Origin: Spirogloea muscicola
Taxonomy: Eukaryota > Streptophyta > Zygnematophyceae > Spirogloeales > Spirogloeaceae
Assembly: GCA_009602725.1 (NCBI GenBank)
Contig: WELB01000038.1
Span: 434,323 to 450,060, forward strand
Reading direction: 5' to 3'
DNA length: 15,738 bases
Numbering within the stretch: position 1 is the first letter of the stretch; every line of letters starts with the position of its first letter. This document shows, piece after piece, positions 9,900 through 15,738 of the stretch. The position numbers and the translations under genes were made by a program. A model generated the notes under the pieces. The model had not been told where the DNA came from. It ran no database searches and saw only the letters and a program-made list of their open reading frames with translations.

Positions 9900-12800
9900 C
9901 CACCTGCCGAAGCAGTGGCGATGCTCCGTGGAGCACGGTGGTGCACAATGGCCAGCCGATGCCGGACGGCGGCGGCGCCGGCACGGCCGCCGACTTCCTC
10001 CGGTCGCGGCCCCCAGGTCGGCTCGCGCTCTCAGCAACGACGGGCCCGCCTTTGCGCAGCACACTGGATGCCCCGCTGCCAAGCGACAAGCTCGCTTCTC
10101 CCAGTATCTGCACAGCCATACTCGGCCAGCAGTTGCATCGTCTCCCGAGGGCTCGTTGGCGTCCGTTAGAGCGTACCGCGGCTGCCCGGCGTCGTCGCTT
10201 GAGACGATGGGGTTTGTGAGATCTTGGTCTTCTTTGGTATCAGCAGCTAGAGTTTGGGGAGTTAGAGCTTTGGGTTGTCGCAGCCAGGGTCTGGGGTTCG
10301 AGCTTTGGTGGGCGCAATGTGTCGCTGCAATTCACGGGCTGCTGGCCTGCCTCCAGGCGCGTACACCACGACGAGGACTGCCGGCGGAGCCGCCGTCGTC
10401 CTCTGCTGGGACGCCCACATGGCGCGCCTCGCGGACTCCATCGCCCGTCTGCCAGCCCTCTTTCCTGGCCTCCCTGTTGGCCTGCTGCTGGCGCCAGACG
10501 CGCTTGCCTCAGCCGTCATGCCCTCGATGCAAACCGCCCTTGCCATTGGGAGGCAGACTCTTCCTCTGGGCCTGGAGCTTGCTGTGACAATTCTCATCTG
10601 CGCCCAGGAGACTGCGATGCAGCACCGCAAAGATCTTCTCAATTGTGTAGGCTCCCAGGACCATGCCCGTCTGTCTGCAGACCGTGTCTTCTGCTTCTGC
10701 TTCTGTCATGTTGATTATGGCTACGAGGGGTATTGGTCCACCATGGCCTTCTGTTTCCTGAAATGGCTTTGTGATAGACATCCAGCCATGCGTGCCTGCT
10801 GTTACGTGCATTGGTACTTGCTACCTGACAAACATTGCTCTTCAGGTTGACGTCTTCGTCTACAGCAGCCGCTATCGGGCCCACTTTCCGGAAGAAAGCT
10901 GCCCGCCACCAGTCGAGGTGGCTGTACTCGGGCAGGGGAGGCTGGCACCTCTGGCCAAGTGCTCCACCTGGGCCACGTAATGAAGTTCCTCAAGCTCACA
11001 CCAGGGCCTGATTGTGCTTTCAACGTTGTGCACCTTTTCACCTGTAGTCACAATTCCAGGTGGGTTGAGTGGTCGATTATTGATTGTACATCGATGAGGT
11101 ATTGGCTGTGCAGGGACCGGCAGCTGCTGGAGCAGGCAAAACCGCCTGGTGTTGCTGAGATCATACTGTCAAGCGATGGCAACATGCTCCTGGAGGGCCT
11201 TGTCACAAACTTGTTCATCATAGTGTCCTGGTACGCCATTGCCTACACTCACTGCCTACCACAGCTTGTAAATGTCGGAAGATACATCTGAGCATCCAAA
11301 GCAAGCCCCTCCCAAGGTCGTCAACTCACAAGGCTTAGACTCCTCCAGCATATGCCCCAGTACCTCCAGTGTGCTATGTCACAGCTGTTGCTGTGCTGAA
11401 GTCATTGCCCCGCTTATACAACCACACATCCCAAAGGCTGATGTCTTAGAAAGCTGTGGAAGAGCCTAACTTGGTTTGAAGTGGTACAGCGGTAAGTCAT
11501 GTGTGCTTGCAACTTACTACTTGGAGTTGTTTGTTGCTGAGCATATGACCTTTTCCTTGCTTGCTGCATATGATGCTCGCTTGACTTCGATGAGTGCAAT
11601 GTGTTGATTTAAAGTGTGCTCCCAGAGCATCGCTTTCTTTGATATCAAAGCACCAGAGCCTACAACCAGGTCCCCTTGGTCTCTGGTTGTTCCCAGTCAC
11701 GCTAGAGACCATTCACTTCTGCTTGACACCTCATGGAGCCTTGAAGGTTTATCGTACATGTCTACTTTGGTAGGCAACACCAACAACACTGGTTCGTCCA
11801 CCAGGAGTTGCCACAGGTCACCCCCTATGTAGCAGCCAGCCCATTTTCAATCACTTCGATTCCAAGTTTGGCAGCTAGGCTGATACTTGCGATGATTCGC
11901 AAGCATCTGGCTGCCCTTGTGTGCCAGTCTGAAGTTACAATCTTCCAAGGTCTTATGAGTACTCTGGCTCGCTCTGCAGCCGGCCTTGATATCAAGATTG
12001 ACATGCCAACAAGGATTGCAGTAAAGTGGCGGTCTGGCCATATTCAGAGCGATTTCTCTGCCTGATCACGCTTAGCGTCAGCAGGGGCGTGGTGGTGGGC
12101 AGCAGTACAATAGCCTGGCAAGGGCATGTTGTCACTCGCAATCTGCTGAGATGTGGCCTTTGCTACTGCCTATAACGTTCTGCTGCAAGTCACCCACGCC
12201 AGGCCAAGTGCATTGGTCAGTCTGGCTTGCTATTGCGGCCGGCTGCAGAGTGCGTGACATAGTCCTTCATGAACTTTGAGAAGATCGAACTTGGGGCACA
12301 AGACAGGCTTTCATGATGCTTCAGTTAGCCAAACCTGCCACCACTTGGCAACGAAGTTTGGGCTGGTGCTTGCATCGGAGGGTGAACCATGTTGGTTGCC
12401 AGACAAGGGCTGGTGTTGTTGTTGCCAACCTGAGCAGCCCCAAGAATACACTGAGAGCATTCCAGGCTTGTCGAGCAGAAAAGGAATAGTGTGCTGGAAG
12501 ACTGTCACAAAACAGTAAGACAACCAAGGGAAGCACAGTGCCGTAATTTCAAGACCAAGCAGCAATCCTGTGGGTGCACAGTATTTAGTATCTCTCTCTC
12601 GTCAAGCGTGGAAAGCGTGTTGAGAAGAGGTCTTTGTGCTCAGCTTGAAGCCAACCTTCATGGTCAGAAGTGGCTTGCAAGAAGTAAGGCCGACCTCTTA
12701 TGAATATTCTTGGGCATTCACACACCAAGATAGAGATTACATCCTGGCAGGTTTAGGTTAAGTTGGGGTGTTACTGACTGAAGTGTTACACAAAGAGCTC

Positions 12801-13878
12801 AGAGAGTCGGCGGTTCATGAAAGTTTGTGTCTGAGGAAGTGTAGGAGTAGCTGCATAAGTCACAAGACTGATCAAGAGTGAGGCTTGACCTCATGACTAG
12901 GCTTGCTGTGCATATGCTGCTTACACCTGTGCTCCAAGTTGTCCACTGCAATCTGCAGACAGATGTGACTTGACTGTGGCAAGCAGCTCGTAGCTCTTCG
13001 CTAAGCCTTGGTTATTGCTTGGGTGCAGTGACAATACCAATGCTGCCAAAGTAATTGGGTGCACAACGACCAGCAGTGTCGCTGTTCAGACGGCCACCCT
13101 TGTGGACGGAGTTTTACCTGGCGTCGCCCGCCAACTTGTTCTAAGGTGTGTCAATCTGCATCACATGCCCATCCTCGCCCTTACATTGTCATCTCATGGA
13201 CCGGAAAGTCGTGGATGCCATTGGACGCAGGGCTTTATATTTCAGGCTTACATCTTGGAAAGAAATCTCCCGCTTAGTAGCTGTGTACCATGAAGTCAAG
13301 CAAGCCGCTAGTATGTGGCAGGTCCTGCCACAAGGCCGGAATTGCTGTCCATGAGATGGCCCCTCGCTGGGATCAAAGGCACACCTGGCAAGGAGCATTC
13401 TTGACCAGTAAGTTGCTCGTGAGAACTCTTCATCAGACGCATATTGCATATAAGGTCAAAACGATGTCTTGCCAGCCCCTTGGACTGAGGGAATCTGATC
13501 CTTGCCGGTGCTTGATACAGGTGCACTGCAGATCGTACGACCCGTGCAAGTTGTGCGTATGTCAACTTCCTGGTTTGCTCAGGTTGGCGCGAGCAGCTGC
13601 TGTCCAGCTGAATTGAAGTGGACAGAGTGGCAGTCCCCTGGGGTACGCTGGTCACTTGCCACTTTGACTAGTCTTCGGCTGAATCTATTTCTGTTTCTCT
13701 GCTCACGATCACCATGATGACCAGAGTGGCTGAGATATGTCATGCCTTGACAACGGTGGCCCTTTGAGATATTACTGACAAGGAAATCGCTATCGCAAGA
13801 CAGGTCGTCAGCAACCTCATAGAGAGGATCAAGGTTGGGCCTAAAGTTACCTTGAATCTCATTTCAGGCCCTTCCTAG
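9900..13878 (+). CDS. Class IV (fold type IV) PLP-dependent aminotransferase-like protein, 9 exons
   Basis: The family includes branched-chain and D-amino-acid aminotransferases and aminodeoxychorismate lyase; the substrate here is unknown. Exons: about 9900-10016, 10357-10646, 10846-10976, 11114-11230, 13029-13145, 13322-13407, 13521-13556, 13608-13642, 13804-13878 (TAG). All junctions are GT-AG and in phase; the supported part gives about 320 residues. Motifs in order: VVHNGQPMPD; PPGAYTTTRT (across exons 1/2); WDAHMARLADS; VDVFVYSS; LAPLAKCSTW, whose Lys is the likely Schiff-base residue; LLEGLVTNLF, whose Glu should contact the PLP ring nitrogen; DGVLPGVARQLVL; WQGAFLTSALQIVRPVQVV (exons 6/7); ELKWTEWQSPG. 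The pattern is closest to plant aminotransferase-like proteins of uncertain substrate. The N-terminus is unresolved: exon 1's frame has a stop at 9821-9823 and no ATG before VVHNG, so an upstream exon is likely. The C-terminus (exon 9) is weakly conserved. Confidence 0.85.
11231..13028 (+). other. Outsized 1.8 kb intron of the aminotransferase gene
   Basis: It lies between LLEGLVTNLF (exon 4) and DGVLPGVARQLVL (exon 5), which are nearly adjacent in family members, so almost all of it must be intronic. It starts GTACGC and ends in GGGTGCAG. Other introns in the window run from 51 to 352 nt, so this one is at least five times longer. Both strands hold only short, unrecognised open frames. I see no terminal inverted repeats at its ends and no transposase or reverse-transcriptase motifs. 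It contains palindromic elements at 11637-11690 and 11985-11996. Confidence 0.7.
11637..11690. repeat. Palindrome and hairpin cluster in the large intron
   Basis: A perfect 14-bp palindrome, CTTTGATATCAAAG (11637-11650), is followed at once by ACAACCAG (11662-11669) and its reverse complement CTGGTTGT (11683-11690). A competing pair, ACCAGAG/CTCTGGT (11652-11658/11681-11687), overlaps the second arm. A related 12-bp palindrome, CTTGATATCAAG, sits at 11985-11996. Confidence 0.85.
13557..13607 (+). other. Possible optional (retained) 51-nt intron in the aminotransferase gene
   Basis: The segment begins GTATGT and ends CCAG, so it can be spliced out. It is also 51 nt long with no stop in frame, so retention would add 17 residues between VQVV and ELKWTEW. 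The family usually has a short variable linker at this point, so either form could be the real product. Confidence 0.55.
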
Positions 13879-13984
13879 GCGGTCATTTGTTCAGGAGATG
13901 TATATGTATATTTGTTCATAAAAGCATGCATGTCAGTGACTACTTGAAGCTACTCTGAGAAGCAGGGTCTCAGAAGCCTGCATC

Positions 13985-14057
13985 TGTAAGTAGTTAGTCG
14001 CGTAGAACTCAGCTGAGCTCAGTATAAGTTGGTATAAGCTTTGCAAATTCGGTGTAA
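13985..14057 (+). promoter_or_regulatory. Candidate green-algal polyadenylation signals (TGTAA)
   Basis: TGTAA occurs at 13985-13989 and 14053-14057, about 107 and 175 nt after the aminotransferase stop. TGTAA is the usual 3'-end signal in chlorophytes. A pentamer can occur by chance, so support is modest. Confidence 0.35.
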
Positions 14058-14074
14058 GCATTTTGCTGTTGCAG

Positions 14075-14388
14075 CATAGCCTTGAAGTGGAGGAAGCTTA
14101 CTGGGGAGGTATTGATGTCTGGGCTAAGCGTGTCTGAGCAGGCTCTGACAATCGGAAGTGCAATGGAGGAGGGCGTCGCTGTTGACGACTTCCTGAGTAG
14201 AGGCATACGGCCTGGACTTTGAGCCAAAGCACGTGATCAGGATGATGCTCATGGAAGGCCATCATTCATGTGGTTAGTGCCTGCTACAAGCTGGACATGG
14301 CTCATCTAACGCATCACAACTAACAGCTTGCAAGGATCTGGAGGGCTTGGTGAAAGGCATGAAAGCAAATAAACGGAGACTGCTTTGA
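14075..14388 (+). CDS. Candidate exons of an unrecognised + strand gene
   Basis: Three protein-like stretches follow one another. After an acceptor-like GCTGTTGCAG at 14074, a frame runs from 14076 to a TGA at 14220 and includes WRKLTGEVLMSGLSVSEQ and GSAMEEGVAVDDFL. A second frame (14203-14272) gives AYGLDFEPKHVIRMMLMEGH. It ends at a GTTAGT donor in phase 1, and an acceptor TAACAG at 14326 opens an exon (14327-14388) giving CKDLEGLVKGMKANKRRLL and a TGA. The second and third join in phase. How the first joins the second is not resolved, since they overlap in different frames. I do not recognise the product. It could be a separate small gene or a downstream part of the aminotransferase transcript unit. 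Chance open frames cannot be excluded. Confidence 0.3.
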
Positions 14389-14640
14389 GAAGGTCGAGAA
14401 ACCTTGAAGCACAATGTACCTGTGGGGGTCCTCTAGGCCATTCATATCACAACATCCACCATACTGCTCAAGTGTGGGATATTTTGGTACTTTCTGGATA
14501 TATCCTAGATGTGCGCTTTGTGCTATGAAAGGTAGTCCTACTCAAGTGGGCAATGAAATGTTAATTGCATGCCACTATCAAATTGTGGTTGATGAGAGGT
14601 GCAAGGGCAACTTACTGGTGCCGATAACGCTGACCATTGT
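14388..14640. other. Region with no supported gene
   Basis: An AT-richer stretch between the unrecognised exons and the duplicated terminal exon. It holds an open + frame (14414-14707) that lacks codon or motif support and overlaps copy 1 in a different frame. I see nothing else. Confidence 0.4.
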
Positions 14641-14654
14641 GACGTTGCTTGCTC

Positions 14655-14745
14655 GCCCTGGCTGCAGCATCTGGCTATACACAGGGGACCTGCTACCTGG
14701 AGACTAGTTTTTCTAACCTGCGGCTGCTTACTAGGGGATATTGAG
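14655..14745 (+). pseudogene. Duplicated terminal exon, copy 1 (possibly decayed or alternative)
   Basis: These 91 nt align without gaps to copy 2 at 14842-14932 with 66 identities by my count. The frame gives ALAAASGYTQGTCYLETSFS, then NLRLLTRGY and a TGA (14742-14744). Differences from copy 2 are mostly silent or conservative, and the stop codon is at the same place. Upstream, similarity fades. An apparent 8-nt deletion and an in-frame TGA (14640-14642) leave only 33 codons open, so this copy is either a relic or a shorter alternative exon, for example starting after CTGCAG at 14667. The product is not recognised. Confidence 0.45.
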
Positions 14746-14781
14746 CGCCCAGTGGCCACTTGAGTTGCCGTGTGCTTACAG

Positions 14782-14931
14782 GGCTTTCTGGCTTCGCTGC
14801 AGAGGTCCATGGCCCGTGTGCTGCACCTTCGTGCCGGAAGAGCCCTAGCTGCTGCCTCTGGCTCTGTCCAGGGGACCCACTTCCAGGACCCTAGCATCTC
14901 TGATCTGCGGCTGCTCAGCAGGAATTACTGA
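14782..14931 (+). CDS. Duplicated terminal exon, copy 2, protein of unknown function
   Basis: After a good acceptor (GTGTGCTTACAG, ending at 14781) the frame is open for 49 codons to a TGA at 14929-14931. It begins GFLASLQRSMARVLHLRAG, continues ALAAASGSVQGTHFQDPSIS and ends DLRLLSRNY. The last 29 codons match copy 1 closely. I do not recognise the family. The upstream exons are unknown; the candidates at 14075-14388 end in their own stop and so would not join directly. The match between copies in protein rather than only in DNA is the main evidence that it is coding. Confidence 0.45.
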   Translation, partial: GFLASLQRSMARVLHLRAGRALAAASGSVQGTHFQDPSISDLRLLSRNY

Positions 14932-15093
14932 GTCATTCGTAGCTGCTTTGTTTCTTCTTGTGCTTGTTTTTCTTAGCGCTTCCCCTGGCTCCCTTCTCGT
15001 ACTTTGTCCATTCTTTTTTGGGCTGGCTGTTCCAGCCCCTATCCTCAATGGGCGAGCTCTGTCTTCTTTCTGGCACCCTCCTTCTTTCCCCAG

Positions 15094-15738
15094 GCTGGCC
15101 AGTCAGAGCCATCGCCCTCTACTGGAAGAGTCCATCTTCTTGTGCAAGAGCTTCTTCTGCCACGCCGACCCTGCGACGCTGGCGGCCCACATGCTTCGTT
15201 GTGCCCACGGCAACGAGCGGACCGGATCCCACGACCTGCTCAGGGACGGCATGCAAGGCGTCTTCCTCGAGGCGGGTTACAAAGTGGCCGTGGAGCACTC
15301 GTCAATAATGCCCATCCTGCGCGACGACGACGGCCGGATCCACACCCGGCGCGCTGACCTCGTCGCCATCCCGCCCGGGGGCGGTCCGCGAATCATCGCG
15401 GATGTGGTGACCACCGACTGTGTCGACTCCGCTAACCCCTCCAAGTCGGCGACGACCGCTGGGCATGCGGTCGCTGTGGCGGCCCGCGGCAAAGAACGGA
15501 CATATGCTGATCACCCGCCTGCCGACGAATTCGCAGCCCTGGCCATCGATGTCCACGGGGCCTATGGCCGTGGCTGGCTGGACCTCCTCCAGCGGCTTGC
15601 CCGGCAGGCCATCGAGCGGCGGCCGGGTCTGCCAGGGGGGCTGCCCGGCTTCAACGCGGCCGGCTCCCTGGCCCAGGTCTTCCGGATGCGGCTCTCCGTG
15701 TCCCTCCAACGCTCCCTCGCCTATGCCGTCCACTCGCG
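15094..15738 (+). mobile_element. C-terminal part of a non-LTR-retrotransposon-like ORF (zinc knuckle plus restriction-like endonuclease), runs off the window
   Basis: The frame beginning CTGGCC at 15095 is open to the window end and is markedly GC-rich. It encodes a Cys/His cluster (FLCKSFFCHADPATLAAHML, then RC) and the ERTGSHDLLRDG segment resembling the RHN/RHD region that follows the zinc knuckle in R2-like and algal reverse transcriptases. RRADLVAI and IIADVVTTD follow, matching the positions of the (R/K)PD and D-V motifs of the restriction-like endonuclease; RAD replaces the usual RPD. The tail (DVHGAYGRGWLDLLQRLARQ, then FRMRLSVSLQRSLA) has the usual pattern of these C-termini. No reverse transcriptase domain precedes it: upstream is T-rich DNA, although the same frame stays open back to 14849. 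A 5'-truncated insertion is the simplest explanation. Alternatively it is an exon, because TTCTTTCCCCAG at 15082-15093 is a strong acceptor. Confidence 0.6.

Noticed and set aside
9643-10587. Long + strand open frame of over 300 codons in the GC-rich region
   Set aside because: It crosses aminotransferase exons 1 and 2 in a different frame, is Arg/Ala/Pro-rich as expected of a GC-driven stop-free frame, contains the N at 9829, and shows no family motif.
11808-12065. + strand open frame of 85 codons in the large aminotransferase intron
   Set aside because: It has no recognised motif and no clear paired splice sites. It may be chance, and nothing links it to the aminotransferase family.
14009-14227. 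- strand open frame opposite the candidate unknown exons
   Set aside because: The + strand frames here have better splice signals and joining phases; the - frame has no recognised feature.

Overview
The window is nuclear DNA from an intron-rich photosynthetic eukaryote, most likely a green alga (a chlorophyte, possibly a trebouxiophyte). That reading rests on three things. Two split genes resemble plant/algal families. They have many short GT-AG introns at moderate GC. A non-LTR-retrotransposon-like segment of a type common in algal genomes sits at the right edge. I have no species-level evidence.

Layout. Positions 2-385 (+) hold an open frame entering from the left edge that may be the last exon of a neighbour. 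Positions 386-925 are a convergent 3' region. Positions 926-9087 (-) hold a complete 23-exon gene for RIC1, the large subunit of the RIC1-RGP1 exchange factor for Rab6/Ypt6. All 23 exons join in phase and give about 1144 residues. Positions 9088-9899 are a GC-rich intergenic stretch between two divergent genes. Positions ~9900-13878 (+) hold a nine-exon class IV (fold type IV) PLP aminotransferase-like gene, interrupted by one outsized 1.8 kb intron. Positions 14075-14388 hold candidate exons of an unrecognised gene. Positions 14655-14932 hold two tandem, 73% identical copies of a protein-coding terminal exon. From about 15094 to the window end, GC rises sharply and the + strand encodes a zinc-knuckle plus restriction-like-endonuclease tail typical of the C-terminus of some non-LTR retrotransposons.

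The two main genes are head-to-head and may share promoter DNA, but their predicted jobs (Golgi Rab activation; PLP-dependent amino-group chemistry) do not suggest a common pathway. I see no sign of a single multi-gene system. The points most worth checking are the duplicated terminal exon, the retroelement tail, the outsized intron, and an in-frame 51-nt optional intron in the aminotransferase.
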